Of a DNA stretch of 64,000 nt, positions 52,972 through 62,639 are shown piece after piece. The stretch's first letter is position 1. Each line of letters opens with the position of its first letter. The stretch is from CAVQOB01 sp963714325 (GTDB taxonomy: Bacteria > Pseudomonadota > Alphaproteobacteria > Rhizobiales > Hyphomicrobiaceae). The notes below the pieces were generated by a model. It saw only the letters and a list, made by a program, of their open reading frames with translations. It was not told the origin of the DNA and did no database searches. Position numbers and translations under genes: made by a program. The DNA is taken from NCBI GenBank assembly GCA_963714325.1, contig CAVQOB010000035.1, positions 1-64,000 on the forward strand, in the 5' to 3' direction.

Positions 52972-54015
52972 ATGGCACGATTTCGCATTGTCACGCCGGC
53001 CGGTACGGCGTTCACGACACGCAGCGATGGCTATGCCTACGAAATGGAAGCGCTGGCTGGCCTCGGCGCTGAGATCGTCGAATGTCCGCCGAATGAAGCA
53101 GCCTTCGTCGCCGCCGCCCGCGATGCCGATGCCATTTATTGCAAAGGCTTCAAGATCACCCAGGCGATGATCGACACGCTCGATCGTTGCCGGATCATCG
53201 CGCTGCCCTCGGTCGGCGTTGATTACGTCGATGTCGTAGCGGCAACCGCCAAGGGTATCCCCGTCACCAATTGTCCCGACACCTTCATCGAGGAAGTCGC
53301 CGATCACGCGATGATGCTACTGCTCGCGACGCATCGCCGCGCGATTGAGCAGGACCGGATGGTGCGCGAGGGGCGCTGGGCAGAAGGGCGGCCGCAACTG
53401 TCGGTGGTGCCGCGTCTCTTAGGGCAAACGCTCGGGCTGATTGCGTTCGGGCGGGTTGCCCGCGCGGTCGCCGCCCGAGCGCGGCCGTTCGGTTTGCGGA
53501 TCATGGCCTATGATCCCTTTGTCGATGAATTGACGATGTCGGCGCTGGGCGTCGAGCCGGTCAGCCTGCCCGAGCTGCTGGCGCATGCGGACTTCATTTC
53601 AGCGCACTTACCCGCGACGCCGCTGACGAAGGGACTTGTGACGGGCGAACACTTCGCACGCATGAAGCCCAATGCGATCTTCATCAATACCGGGCGTGGA
53701 CCGACCGTCGATGAAGCGGCACTCATCAAGGCGCTGCAGGACAAGCGCATTGCCGGCGCAGGGCTTGATGTCCTGGAAGTCGAGCCGCCGAAACCGGACA
53801 ATCCATTGCTGGCGATGCGCAACGTGCTGTTGTCGCCACACAACGCCTCGGCGTCGGCGCGCTTCGATCCTGCCCGCAAGCGTCGCGTCGGCCAGGAATT
53901 GGCGCTGGTGCTGTCAGGGCGCTGGCCGATGTCGTGCGTCAACCCGACCGTGCTCACGTCAGGCACGCTCAAGCAATGGCAGCCGGTATCGATGGAGCGT
54001 GGGCCGAATTCGTGA
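52972..54015 (+). CDS. D-isomer-specific 2-hydroxyacid dehydrogenase family protein
   Basis: ATG 52972 with AGGGGAC upstream gives 347 residues; residues encoded upstream are not family-like. The NAD-binding domain has LGLIAFGRVARAVAARARPFG. The substrate-binding Arg lies in FINTGRGPTVDEAALIKAL, and a histidine in LLSPHNAS replaces the common PHIA pattern. It resembles phosphoglycerate and hydroxypyruvate dehydrogenases; the true substrate is unknown. It converges on fabD with no gap. Confidence 0.88.
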   Translation: MARFRIVTPAGTAFTTRSDGYAYEMEALAGLGAEIVECPPNEAAFVAAARDADAIYCKGFKITQAMIDTLDRCRIIALPSVGVDYVDVVAATAKGIPVTNCPDTFIEEVADHAMMLLLATHRRAIEQDRMVREGRWAEGRPQLSVVPRLLGQTLGLIAFGRVARAVAARARPFGLRIMAYDPFVDELTMSALGVEPVSLPELLAHADFISAHLPATPLTKGLVTGEHFARMKPNAIFINTGRGPTVDEAALIKALQDKRIAGAGLDVLEVEPPKPDNPLLAMRNVLLSPHNASASARFDPARKRRVGQELALVLSGRWPMSCVNPTVLTSGTLKQWQPVSMERGPNS

Positions 54016-54963
54016 TTACGCGTTCAACGCTGCCATGACCGCCTCGATGTCAGCTGGCGTACCAACCGGCGTCCCCTTGAGCCGCTTGTCGATGCGGCCG
54101 GCCAAGCCCGACAGCACCTTGCCCGACCCGACCTCATAGAGATCCGTGACGCCGGCGTCAGCCATGGCCATCACGCACTCGCGCCAGCGCACCGTGCCGG
54201 TGACCTGTTCGACCAAGCGCTTCTTGATCTCGCTCGGATCAGAAATGGGTGCTGCCAGCACGTTCGCGATCACGGGAACGACGGGCTTATCGATTGTGAC
54301 TTTCGCTAGTGCCGCGGCCATCGCATCCGCTGCAGGTTGCATCAACCGGCAATGGAAGGGTGCCGAGACCGGTAGCGGCATCGCGCGGCGGAGCCCGTAT
54401 TTCTTGCCGACCTCGGTAACCCGATCAATCGCCGTCTTATGCCCTGACAGCACCACCTGCGTCGCATCGTTATCGTTGGCGATATCGCAGACATCACCCT
54501 GCGCCACATCCGCCGCAATCAACTTCGCCGTGTCGAGCCCGACGCCGAGCAGCGCCGCCATCGCACCGACACCCACCGGCACCGCCTTCTGCATCGCCTG
54601 CCCACGCAACTTCAACAGCCGCGCCGCATCAGCCAACGAAAACGCGCCCGCCGCGGCGAGCGCCGAATATTCGCCGAGCGAATGGCCTGCAACGAACTTC
54701 ACGCGTTCAGCGAGCTTGAACCCTTTTTCCTTTTCAAGCACGCGCATGACCGCCATCGAAACCGCCATCAGCGCCGGCTGCGCGTTTTCCGTCAGCGTCA
54801 GCGTTTCTGCCGGGCCCTCCCACATGATCGCGGAGAGCTTCTGCCCCAGCGCCGCATCGACCTCATCGAACACCGCCTTGGCCGCTGGAAACTGCAGCGC
54901 CAGGTCGCGCCCCATGCCAACGGCCTGACTGCCCTGCCCCGGAAATACCAATGCGATGGCCAT
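54016..54963 (-). CDS. fabD: Malonyl-CoA:ACP transacylase FabD
   Basis: This 315-residue enzyme loads malonyl groups onto ACP. It has LVFPGQGSQAVGMG, the active-site serine in FVAGHSLGEYSALAAAGA, the active-site histidine in PVSAPFHCRLM and the C-terminal EVGSGKVLSGLAGRI. I chose ATG 54963; 23 more codons are open upstream. In many relatives fabD and fabG are adjacent; here 5 kb carrying vapBC, an importer and a dehydrogenase separates them. Confidence 0.96.
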   Translation of the reverse strand: MAIALVFPGQGSQAVGMGRDLALQFPAAKAVFDEVDAALGQKLSAIMWEGPAETLTLTENAQPALMAVSMAVMRVLEKEKGFKLAERVKFVAGHSLGEYSALAAAGAFSLADAARLLKLRGQAMQKAVPVGVGAMAALLGVGLDTAKLIAADVAQGDVCDIANDNDATQVVLSGHKTAIDRVTEVGKKYGLRRAMPLPVSAPFHCRLMQPAADAMAAALAKVTIDKPVVPVIANVLAAPISDPSEIKKRLVEQVTGTVRWRECVMAMADAGVTDLYEVGSGKVLSGLAGRIDKRLKGTPVGTPADIEAVMAALNA

Positions 54964-55093
54964 GGTGGACCTCTCCAGCGCTGAATGCCAATTGTCGGCG
55001 GCCGTTAAGCACTTGACCTTGAAATCTGTCAAGTTATCAACCCTCCCTTGCCAGCGTGCGTCGTGCTATCTTCGCCGCCACAGGAGGCAAGCC

Positions 55094-55678
55094 ATGCGCC
55101 CGCGTCTCAAACCCGAAGACCAGATGACAATCGACGAGTTCTTGGCGTTCACAGACCAGCGTCCCGATGGCGAACGTTGGGAACTGATCGAGGGGGCTGC
55201 GATCATGAATGCTGCGCCGGCTGAATTTCATCAGGTGATCGCTGGCAATATCTACATGGCGCTCGGGTTGTTGAAATTGTCTGGTGCCCATCACTGGACG
55301 CCAGCTCTGGGCGTTGGGACACGCGTGCCTGCGGCCCCAACGAGCCTTCCACAACCAGACGTCTACGTGAAGGTTGGCGCGATGACCGCGCTTTCGACGA
55401 CCGACGACGCGCTCGTCCTGTTCGAGGTTCTCTCTAAGAGCAACACCAAGGCCGATCAGGCCTGGCGGCGGCGCGTCTATGCTAGCATTCCCAATTGCCA
55501 GCACTTCGTCACCGTTTCGCAATCGACCGTCGCCATCACCCGTTACGACCGCGCTGCCGGGTGGAAGGGTGTTGACATCGATCGCCTTGATCTCCCGCTC
55601 GCACTGCCGGCGCTGGGGGCAGGCGCGTCCATCGCGATTGCCGACATCTATCGCTGGACGCCATTGGCGACAGCGTAA
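55094..55678 (+). CDS. Uma2-family endonuclease-like protein
   Basis: The ATG follows AGGAGGCAAGCC, a strong site, and starts a 194-residue PD-(D/E)XK-fold protein. Family features are MTIDEFLAFTDQRPDGERWE, LIEG, LPQPDVYV and LFEVLSKSN, with the acidic and Gln/Lys residues of the nuclease core. Uma2 proteins are abundant in cyanobacteria and found in some Alphaproteobacteria; their role is unknown. Confidence 0.8.
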   Translation: MRPRLKPEDQMTIDEFLAFTDQRPDGERWELIEGAAIMNAAPAEFHQVIAGNIYMALGLLKLSGAHHWTPALGVGTRVPAAPTSLPQPDVYVKVGAMTALSTTDDALVLFEVLSKSNTKADQAWRRRVYASIPNCQHFVTVSQSTVAITRYDRAAGWKGVDIDRLDLPLALPALGAGASIAIADIYRWTPLATA

Positions 55679-55719
55679 CTGCGCAACCGTTCCTTTGAAG
55701 CCATCGAGGCCAAGCGACG

Positions 55720-56214
55720 ATGAAACGACTGAGCACCGCATTATTCGTCGCAATGTCGATCGCATCAGCTCCCGCCGTCGCCCAATCGCCCTATCATCAA
55801 GCGCTCAAGGCCTGCCGGGCGGCCGCCGAAGCAGCACTCGATCCGACCGACTTCAAATGCGACTGGAAGACCGTGCTGCGCGGCGCTCCGGGCTCCGCGC
55901 TGACCGGCAAGTTCGATGCGCGCATCAACGGTGTCAATGGCGAGATGACGATCCTTAAATCGGCCGAGGGTCCAGCGATCATCCATGTTTCGACCGTCAC
56001 CAAACGGCCGAACGCGCCGACCTGCTCGGTGCAAGTCACCGCCAAGCGCGGCGACGCCGACGCCCTCGTTGCGAAACCCGACGACAGCGACGATTGCACC
56101 ATCACCATTCGAAGCTCCGGCCCGAACCTCGTGCGCGTGACATCAAAAAGTTGCGGCGGGTTCTGCGGCGTCAACGGCAGTTTCGATGGGCAGTACAAGT
56201 TGCGAGTGAAGTAG
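55720..56214 (+). CDS. Exported cysteine-containing protein, unknown
   Basis: The 164-residue protein has a signal peptide (MKRLSTALFVAMSIASAPAVAQ). Its mature part has seven cysteines (KACRAAAE, FKCDWK, PTCSVQV, DDCTITI, KSCGGFCG), probably paired in the periplasm, and a predicted beta-rich body. No family is recognised. It lies 41 bp behind the Uma2-like gene. Confidence 0.7.
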   Translation: MKRLSTALFVAMSIASAPAVAQSPYHQALKACRAAAEAALDPTDFKCDWKTVLRGAPGSALTGKFDARINGVNGEMTILKSAEGPAIIHVSTVTKRPNAPTCSVQVTAKRGDADALVAKPDDSDDCTITIRSSGPNLVRVTSKSCGGFCGVNGSFDGQYKLRVK

Positions 56215-56380
56215 CGTCGAAATCAATCAATCGATGATATCGGAATGCGTCCTGCTCAGCGAGTCGCAACGGGTTCGAGCTTCGCTACATCGTCGGCAAA
56301 ATGTCTTGGCGAGCGCCTCATTCGCGCGTACGATCCAAGCTATAAATTATTTAACGTGCATCCCTTCCAAGGAGGCATCG

Positions 56381-57379
56381 ATGATGTTGGTTTGTCAATT
56401 TAAGTTGCGCCTCCACTTGGCCGGAATCCTGATGGGCCTGCTGATTGCGCTCAGTCCAGCCGCTGCGGAAAAGCGCGTCGCGCTCGTCATTGGAAATGCC
56501 GCCTACACCGATATCACACGCCTGCAGAAGCCACTCAATGACGCGCGCCGCGTGGCGGAAGTCTTACGCAGCCTTGGTTACGAGGTGATCCTCGGCACCG
56601 ATGCCAGCAAAATCGAACTCGAACGGCTTGCAGACCGCTTCCGGACCGCGCTGGTTGGTGCCGATGTCGGTTTTTTCTTCTATTCCGGACACGGATTCCA
56701 GACCAATCGGGCATCGCAACAGCATCCCGTCAATCACATCGTCCCCGTCGATTTTAGAATCCAGGATGTCGAAGCGGCACTTCCGACTCTGGCGCTCGAT
56801 GCCATCATGGACGCGCTGAAAAGTCAGGTGCGCGTTGGTTTTATTTTCATGGACGCCTGTCGCAACGATCCCCAACTCACGGCGGCGTCGGAAAAACTGG
56901 CGCGCGGCACCCGCAGCATCACGATTTCGCGTGGGCTTTCGCCGGTCAATGTTGCTGCCCCAGACGTCGGTAAACCGCAGCGACGACCGGACGTACGCAA
57001 AGGCCCGGCCGGTCTGTTGATCGCTTACGCCACCGACCCTGGCAACGTTGCGCTCGAGGGCGACAAGGGCAATTTCAGTCCGTTCACGACGGCACTGGTC
57101 AAGCACTTGAGTACACCCGGCTTGAGTGCAGCCGAGGTGATGGGGCGAGTATCGTCGGATGTCTCGACGGAAACGCAAGGCCAGCAGACGCCGTGGAACG
57201 TCTCGTCGCTAACGGTTGGAACCTATCAGTTCATGGCAAAACCGATCACGCAGCCGAGCGCTCCAGCGCCGCAACGTTCCGCGCCAGCACCGATTGCCAA
57301 GAGTGCTGGACAGGCGCCCAGCCGACCAAGCAATAATCTACCGCCGAATTTGGGTGGCGGCATTGGCGCAGGGTTATAG
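56381..57379 (+). CDS. Exported caspase-family (C14) protease
   Basis: GGAGG precedes ATG 56381. The 332-residue product has a signal peptide (LRLHLAGILMGLLIALSPAAA), then a p20-like caspase domain: RVALVIGNAAYTDI, the catalytic histidine in FFYSGHGFQ and the catalytic cysteine in FMDACRNDP. The C-terminal 60 residues are Pro/Ala-rich and unstructured. Secreted orthocaspases of this type are frequent in rhizobia; substrates are mostly unknown. Both catalytic residues are present, so it should be active. Confidence 0.88.
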   Translation: MMLVCQFKLRLHLAGILMGLLIALSPAAAEKRVALVIGNAAYTDITRLQKPLNDARRVAEVLRSLGYEVILGTDASKIELERLADRFRTALVGADVGFFFYSGHGFQTNRASQQHPVNHIVPVDFRIQDVEAALPTLALDAIMDALKSQVRVGFIFMDACRNDPQLTAASEKLARGTRSITISRGLSPVNVAAPDVGKPQRRPDVRKGPAGLLIAYATDPGNVALEGDKGNFSPFTTALVKHLSTPGLSAAEVMGRVSSDVSTETQGQQTPWNVSSLTVGTYQFMAKPITQPSAPAPQRSAPAPIAKSAGQAPSRPSNNLPPNLGGGIGAGL

Positions 57380-57683
57380 TCCGAGCGCGCATATACGCAT
57401 GTGTCAGGTCAGGACCATGGCTTGCCAAGAAACAGGCGACTTGGCTCAGATCTCGTGCGAGCAGGCCATATTGCGATCAGGTCATCTATCGCGTCCATCC
57501 AGAGCGCTGTCACGGCCGTTGTGCCGCCGCATCGTGTGCTTGAGTTCTGATGCTGCAAAGCAACAGCCCGTAGGCTCATTTTAACACTTGTTCCTAAACC
57601 CATTGGATTAGACCGCACCGCTATTAGCGTCAGCGCACAGCGATGACATATCGCATTCTTATTGCGGTTCCGAGGATTATGAA
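57380..57683. other. Intergenic DNA without a recognisable gene
   Basis: These 304 bp between the caspase gene and the outer-membrane protein gene contain no plausible coding frame. The 3' half (after about 57575) is AT-richer (TTTTAACACTTG, CATTGGATTAG) and probably contains the promoter of the next gene, but no clear boxes can be named. Confidence 0.4.
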
Positions 57684-58832
57684 ATGGTTTGCGTCCTGCG
57701 TTTCAAGCCCACGACGAAAAGCGTTTGGCTGCTTGGCTCATTCGTCTCAGTGCTTGCGCTCCTGGCGCTCTCACCAACTGCGTCGGCCCAGAGTTCGGTC
57801 GGCGCTCCGCTCAACGCCGCAGCCGGTCGATCGCTCACCGACGCTGTCCGGCAAAATGAAAACGAGCTGATCGCGCGCGAAGTGCTGGATGGCGCAGCCG
57901 GGGTGGCCGGCGGCGACGGACGTGGCACAGGCGGCAGTACTGGAGCACTCGGATTCAATGCCTACTCAACGGGGCGCTTGCGCGGCTCGTCCCACGATGG
58001 CTTGCGACCGCCGTCGGACACCAACTTCGCATTTAAGACGCAGGAGGCGTCGGGCTTTGCCAACGTCGTCGCGACATTGCCGGGAACGGTGCTCGGAGGG
58101 CAGATCAAGATCAGCGGGTTCGCCGGTTACAATCAACTCTCATTGAAATTGAAATCGAATGCGATCGCTGTACTCGATCCCGACCAGTTCGGTGAAGCCA
58201 GCAACGGTTCAATGATCGCTGGCGGGACCGTGCTCTGGGCGTCACAGGGCGTCTATGCCCTTGCGACTGTCGTCGGCATGTGGGGTGAAACCCGCTTGAT
58301 CGATGGCGTCGACGATTGTGGCCCGTGCACGGTCAATCGCTACAAATTCGACACGGCTGGATTGATTGGTACGATGACGACGGGCCGGGTGTTCGATCTT
58401 CCGGGCCTAGCGGGTGCCAAGCTCGATCTGCGCGGCTCGCTTGGCTATACGCGGAACAATTCCGATCCCTTCTTGAACATCAACAAGGGCGGCGGCGATG
58501 TCGAGCAGCGATACTCATTCTCGACCTGGAATGGCACCGCATCAGCGACACTCTTCACGACGCTGGCGATGCCCAACAACGCGGTGCTCCGCCCATATAT
58601 TCAGGGCTATCTGCGGCAGGAATGGCGCTATCGTAACATTATCGATGCAACCGAGCCGGGCGCGGACACAGTCCGGACGATCCTTGGCCAGAAGCATCTG
58701 TACGGCGGCGTCGACATCGGCGCGACCTATGCCATCGACAAAACAACCTTCGGCGCCGCCGTCTACTACGAAGCCTCCGGCGACGATCGCACGTTCGGCG
58801 GCCGGATCGGCATGAGTTGGAAACTGAATTGA
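57684..58832 (+). CDS. Outer-membrane beta-barrel (autotransporter-barrel-like) protein
   Basis: The 382-residue protein has a signal peptide (VWLLGSFVSVLALLALSPTASAQ), a Gly/Ala-rich linker, and from about residue 110 alternating beta strands to a final WKLN. Strands such as KLDLRGSLGYTRNN and TFGAAVYYEASGDDRTFGGRIG match the autotransporter/porin barrel style. No passenger domain is evident, so it may be a stand-alone barrel. The likely site is the outer membrane; the function is unknown. Confidence 0.7.
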   Translation: MVCVLRFKPTTKSVWLLGSFVSVLALLALSPTASAQSSVGAPLNAAAGRSLTDAVRQNENELIAREVLDGAAGVAGGDGRGTGGSTGALGFNAYSTGRLRGSSHDGLRPPSDTNFAFKTQEASGFANVVATLPGTVLGGQIKISGFAGYNQLSLKLKSNAIAVLDPDQFGEASNGSMIAGGTVLWASQGVYALATVVGMWGETRLIDGVDDCGPCTVNRYKFDTAGLIGTMTTGRVFDLPGLAGAKLDLRGSLGYTRNNSDPFLNINKGGGDVEQRYSFSTWNGTASATLFTTLAMPNNAVLRPYIQGYLRQEWRYRNIIDATEPGADTVRTILGQKHLYGGVDIGATYAIDKTTFGAAVYYEASGDDRTFGGRIGMSWKLN

Positions 58833-59035
58833 TCTGCTGCGATTTTTTTACCCGTGGCCGAAACACGCCACCCCGCACCACCCCCGTTGTCCCCGGATAG
58901 TCGCCGGGCGCAATCGCGCGTCATATTCCGGGAGATCGGTGGGGGTTGCCTGCAGTGTGCCAAAAGCATACGCGGCGAAAGGCGCCGCACGTTGCCGCGC
59001 GACGCCCGAGTTGGCTCGTAGAAAGCAACTGTCGA

Positions 59036-60118
59036 TCAGTTGGTGGCGTAGACCAGAACCTTGAAGGTGTTGGGGAAGAATGTGTTCGCGTAGTAGGGCG
59101 AGACACTGGTCGTGATCTTCTTGGCGGCATCGGCCGAGCCTTCGGCGGTCACAGCGTAGATCTTCTTCGACTTTGGATCCATGGCAAGCGAGCGGACGCC
59201 GGCATGGGTCCCGAGCGACTCGACGGGCTTATAGGTGTTGGCGTCGACCTGCTCGTAGACGTTCATGATGGCGTTGACGCCGTTGGTCAGGAAAATGCGC
59301 TTCAACTGGGCGTCATAGACGACGCCGTCATTGCCGCCGCCGACTTCGGATGTGTAGAGGATCTTGCCGTTTTCAGCATCCATGACGGCGAAGGCCGGTT
59401 TGAAGTCTTTGTTCCCGCGACAGCCGAGCATCAGGCGATTATTCGCGACGTCGAGGGCGATCGAGTTGGTTTGACCACAGCCCGGCGCCGCCCACTCGGC
59501 CGTCACCGCAAGTGTCTTCGTGTCGATGCGATAGACCTTCTCGGTGTCGCGGCCGGCGAGATAAAAGTTGCCCTTGCCATCGACATCGGCGTGCTCGGGC
59601 TTCTTGGTCGCGACCTTGATCACGCCTACTTTTTTGAGCGACGGCGCCTCAAGCACGATCAGCTCCGTGCCATCTTTGCCCGACGCCATATTGACGACGA
59701 TGCGCTTGGTGGCGGGATCGTAATGGCTGGTGTCGAGTTCGTCGCCGAGCTTGATCGGCGCCATGGCTTCGAGCGTCGACATCTTGAAGGGCGTGATCGT
59801 GCCATCCTCGTTGTTGGAAATACCGAGATCGAATTCCGGCATCAGCGTCGCGCCGTTCGAACTCGCAGCCGCTGTCTTGTCGATAGTCTTGATGAGCTTC
59901 TTGGTGGTGAGGTCGATGACCTGCAGACCTTCCTTGCGGTGGCCGACATATAGGTGGTTCTTGGCCGCATCGAGCGCCAGATAGTCCCAGGCTGATCCCT
60001 TGCCGTCGATGCCGATGGTATCAACGAGGTGCCAGCCGTCGAACGCTAATGCCGGGCTGGCGGCCGCCAGCATGGATGCAACGACGATGGCCTTCCAAGA
60101 TTGTTGCGATGGCAACAT
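59036..60118 (-). CDS. Exported YncE-like beta-propeller protein
   Basis: ATG 60118 with AAGGA upstream gives 360 residues with a signal peptide (IVVASMLAAASPALA). Repeated blades follow the YVTN/YncE style: YLALDAAKNHLYVGHRKEGLQVID, split over repeats such as DPATKRIVVNM, and DPKSKKIYAVTAEGSAD. The fold is a seven-bladed periplasmic propeller. Ligand or partner unknown. Confidence 0.82.
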   Translation of the reverse strand: MLPSQQSWKAIVVASMLAAASPALAFDGWHLVDTIGIDGKGSAWDYLALDAAKNHLYVGHRKEGLQVIDLTTKKLIKTIDKTAAASSNGATLMPEFDLGISNNEDGTITPFKMSTLEAMAPIKLGDELDTSHYDPATKRIVVNMASGKDGTELIVLEAPSLKKVGVIKVATKKPEHADVDGKGNFYLAGRDTEKVYRIDTKTLAVTAEWAAPGCGQTNSIALDVANNRLMLGCRGNKDFKPAFAVMDAENGKILYTSEVGGGNDGVVYDAQLKRIFLTNGVNAIMNVYEQVDANTYKPVESLGTHAGVRSLAMDPKSKKIYAVTAEGSADAAKKITTSVSPYYANTFFPNTFKVLVYATN

Positions 60119-60547
60119 GATGTTTTCCTTTTGAGAGCACAGGGAGCCGCGTGCTGAGAGGGGGCGAAGAGCCGATCCACCGTTTGGGTGTGCGACCGGC
60201 CGCAGAGTGATCCCAAAACCGCCCGGGACCAATGCCGCCCGACGCATGGCTCATCAGCGCTGACGTGCGATTTCGGCGGGGGCGCTGCCGCAACGCCCCT
60301 GTGACGCACCCTCCGCCAAGGGAATTGCAGCAACAAATGGACTTGGCCCCGGTGAACACGTTCTCGAGGTCGGCACCATCCCCATGGAGCGCCTGGAAAC
60401 CGGTCATCGGGGGACACTACTGAAACTGAGTGCGTGAGCGTTGAGTGCTGGATTCGCATGGATCATGCATCAGTCCGCCCCCGCGACCGCCTGATCCGAT
60501 GCGCACGGCTCCGACCGGCTCGTCCGCTTGGTTTTGCCGCCGACTTG
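60119..60547. other. Intergenic DNA upstream of the propeller gene
   Basis: No credible gene lies in these 429 bp. Short open frames cross both strands but lack ribosome-binding sites. The promoter of the propeller gene must be here on the minus strand; I recognise no riboswitch or repeat. Confidence 0.4.
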
Positions 60548-61249
60548 TCACCGCAGCACCAAGGCGAGCTTGGCCTCAAGCTGCTGCAGGGCCATGTCGG
60601 AGGCCTGCTTCACCCGGGCATCGAAAGCCGGATAGCCGAGCACGCCCTGCCCAGTGCCAGTAATACGTGAAATCGGCGTTTGCTTCGCGTCGACGATAAT
60701 CAGCGTCAGCTGCACCGTCGTCGTTTGTCCTGTCGACTGGCCAATCGTTGTCTGAATGTCGACCAGGAATACGCCCTTCTTGCCGATCTTGCGCGCGCTG
60801 GCGAGATCCTCGACTAGATCAATGCGCGGATAGCGGCGCTTAAGCAGGCCGACGATCTGGTTGACGACGTACTTGGGGTCGAGATCCTTGGATGCCGTCT
60901 CGTTCACAATCATCGCGCTGCGCAATCCCGTCTCGCCGGCAGCTGCATAGTTGAGAAATAATTCGCCGTTCTCGCTGACGACGAGGCCGACCGGTTCCTG
61001 CAGCTTGACCGGCACATCCAGCGGCACGCTGGACGCGGGCACATTGTGCAATTTGGCAAGCGGGTCGACGTAGCGCGGCGGTTCAATTGGCGCACATGCC
61101 GCCGTCGCCCCAGCAAGGGCAAGCGCTATGCTCAGCCGGAATGCCCGCAGACGCCGCGAAGGACGCAACCCCTCCCTGGGAGGCCCGACATCGTGTCCGT
61201 TCAACTCCGTCGTCATCGCTTGAGCCCAGCGTTGAAATGTCGCCGTCAT
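60548..61249 (-). CDS. Lipoprotein-like exported protein, unknown
   Basis: ATG 61249 overlaps the stop of the upstream gene (ATGA), supporting coupled translation and giving 233 residues; an internal ATG at 61216 is also possible. A hydrophobic stretch (SIALALAGATAACAPIEPP) ends in a cysteine with a weak lipobox (TAAC). The mature part has VVSENGELFLNYA, a helical segment and a C-terminal strand/helix with DARVKQASDMALQQLEAKLA. It resembles small envelope lipoproteins, but no family is certain. Confidence 0.65.
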   Translation of the reverse strand: MTATFQRWAQAMTTELNGHDVGPPREGLRPSRRLRAFRLSIALALAGATAACAPIEPPRYVDPLAKLHNVPASSVPLDVPVKLQEPVGLVVSENGELFLNYAAAGETGLRSAMIVNETASKDLDPKYVVNQIVGLLKRRYPRIDLVEDLASARKIGKKGVFLVDIQTTIGQSTGQTTTVQLTLIIVDAKQTPISRITGTGQGVLGYPAFDARVKQASDMALQQLEAKLALVLR

Positions 61250-62232
61250 CGGCAAGCGGCGCGATAGGCCGCCTCATAGGTATTGGCGCAGTCGTTGAAC
61301 GCCCCCGCCTGGCCGGTGGTGCCGCTGCCAGACTGTCCAACGCTGCCCATGTTGGCCTGGCGCTTGCGACAGATTTCGGCATTGTCGCGCAGCTGCCTGC
61401 AGCCCTCCGGCGCCAGTCGCGCACCTTTGCCCGGCACTACTGCCGACACAGCCTTGATTGACTGCAACTGTGTAGCGAGCGTCGCAATGTTGAGGCCGAA
61501 TTGCAGCACCTGCGCCAGATCCCACTCGCTGTCCACGTCGCTCGGCCCACTGGGGCCTTCCGTTGGCCGACCATCAAGCGCGTCGCCGAAGGCGCGGCGC
61601 GAACGGCTGCCGAGCGCGCGTGTTGGCAAAGCAGTCCTGGCTTCCCGTGCGACCGCCTGCAGCACGTCAGCGCAGTCCCTGGCAAGTGCCGAATAGGTCG
61701 GGCCCATAACACCCTGGGCGCCAGCCTTCGCGCTGGCGGCCAACAACTTCAGTCGGGCCGTGCACGCTGGTGAGGACAGCGCCGACAGACCGCCTCCTGG
61801 CAGAGCGGGCGGCACTGGCGCCGCCATGCGCGCGGCACGCGCCACGCGACCCTTCTCAGCGTCGATCAGCAGAGCACAGATGCTGGGTGCAGGTTTGCCC
61901 GCACACAACCTGGCTGTGTCGTCGCTGGTCATATATGCGGCACTTGGCGGCCGGGCGCCGTCGGCGGCTGTTGCCAGCCGACGGCCCTCGCTCGTGTACC
62001 AGCTCTGACGCGGTGCCGGCGTCGTTGGATCAAGCACGCAAGTCTTGTAGTGTACGACATGCAGCTGGCGGACCAGTTGACCATCGCGCGCGTCCCCACC
62101 CGTTTCAAGCCGCTGGATCGATGCGGCCAGATCGGCGCAATCATCAGCCGCAGCCGCAATGGCCGCGATACCGACCCATCCCGCGACGACGGTACACATG
62201 GCGATCGTCCCGCCGCGTCCCTGTCTGACCAT
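61246..62232 (-). CDS. Exported cysteine-rich protein, unknown
   Basis: ATG 62232 has AGGGAG 9 nt upstream and gives 328 residues; the frame is open 68 codons further out without support. A signal-like segment (AMCTVVAGWVGIAAIAAAAD) precedes a mature region with many cysteines (DDCADLAAS, YKTCVLD, RLCAGKPAPSICALL, SPACTARL, DCADVLQ) and a C-terminal CRQLRDNAEICRKRQ...NDCANTYEAAYRAACR. It is probably periplasmic and disulfide-bonded, in an operon with the following lipoprotein-like gene. No family is recognised. Confidence 0.65.
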   Translation of the reverse strand: MVRQGRGGTIAMCTVVAGWVGIAAIAAAADDCADLAASIQRLETGGDARDGQLVRQLHVVHYKTCVLDPTTPAPRQSWYTSEGRRLATAADGARPPSAAYMTSDDTARLCAGKPAPSICALLIDAEKGRVARAARMAAPVPPALPGGGLSALSSPACTARLKLLAASAKAGAQGVMGPTYSALARDCADVLQAVAREARTALPTRALGSRSRRAFGDALDGRPTEGPSGPSDVDSEWDLAQVLQFGLNIATLATQLQSIKAVSAVVPGKGARLAPEGCRQLRDNAEICRKRQANMGSVGQSGSGTTGQAGAFNDCANTYEAAYRAACR

Positions 62233-62399
62233 AGCCGTCGCTCCCTGACAGCGTGTCCTTGTGACCGGCCCATCATAGCTGGGTCGCGGCATGCGGGCCA
62301 GGGCGACGCATTTGGTACCGATGCACACGATTGCTCGCGTCGTTGGACATGGTCGGCAGGTATTTGCCCGCCCGCTCACTCTCCCCCCACTCCACCCCC

Positions 62400-62427
62400 T
62401 TGCACCCAGCCCCGTTTCCGCTATAAC
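62400..62427 (+). promoter_or_regulatory. Probable promoter of the rpsF operon
   Basis: TTGCAC (62400-62405) and TATAAC (62422-62427) are separated by 16 bp, a good match to housekeeping-sigma promoters of Alphaproteobacteria. It would give a leader of about 205 nt before rpsF. Confidence 0.55.
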
Positions 62428-62639
62428 CCGCCGCATACCCGCTCCGGTTGGAGGCTGAATGGGGGTGCTGCGCTTTGGGGGAACGCCTCAAGTTGCAGCA
62501 GCAGGACGCGCAGGATTGTCTCACGACACAGGCGCATCTGATCCCCGGTGTCTCCGCTCTTTGGGTTCTGGTGGGCCTTTCTCAGGTCCAACGGAGGCTT
62601 TGCGCCGGAGGGGACAACGCGAACGAAAGGCTAGAGACC
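62428..62639 (+). promoter_or_regulatory. rpsF mRNA leader, possible autoregulatory site
   Basis: No gene is visible between the promoter and rpsF. Near the end lies GGTCCAACGGAGG followed by GCGCCGGAGGGGAC, which can pair (GTCC with GGAC) around CGG/CCG repeats. S6:S18 is known to bind CCG-containing leader hairpins in other bacteria, so autoregulation is plausible but unproven. Confidence 0.35.
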
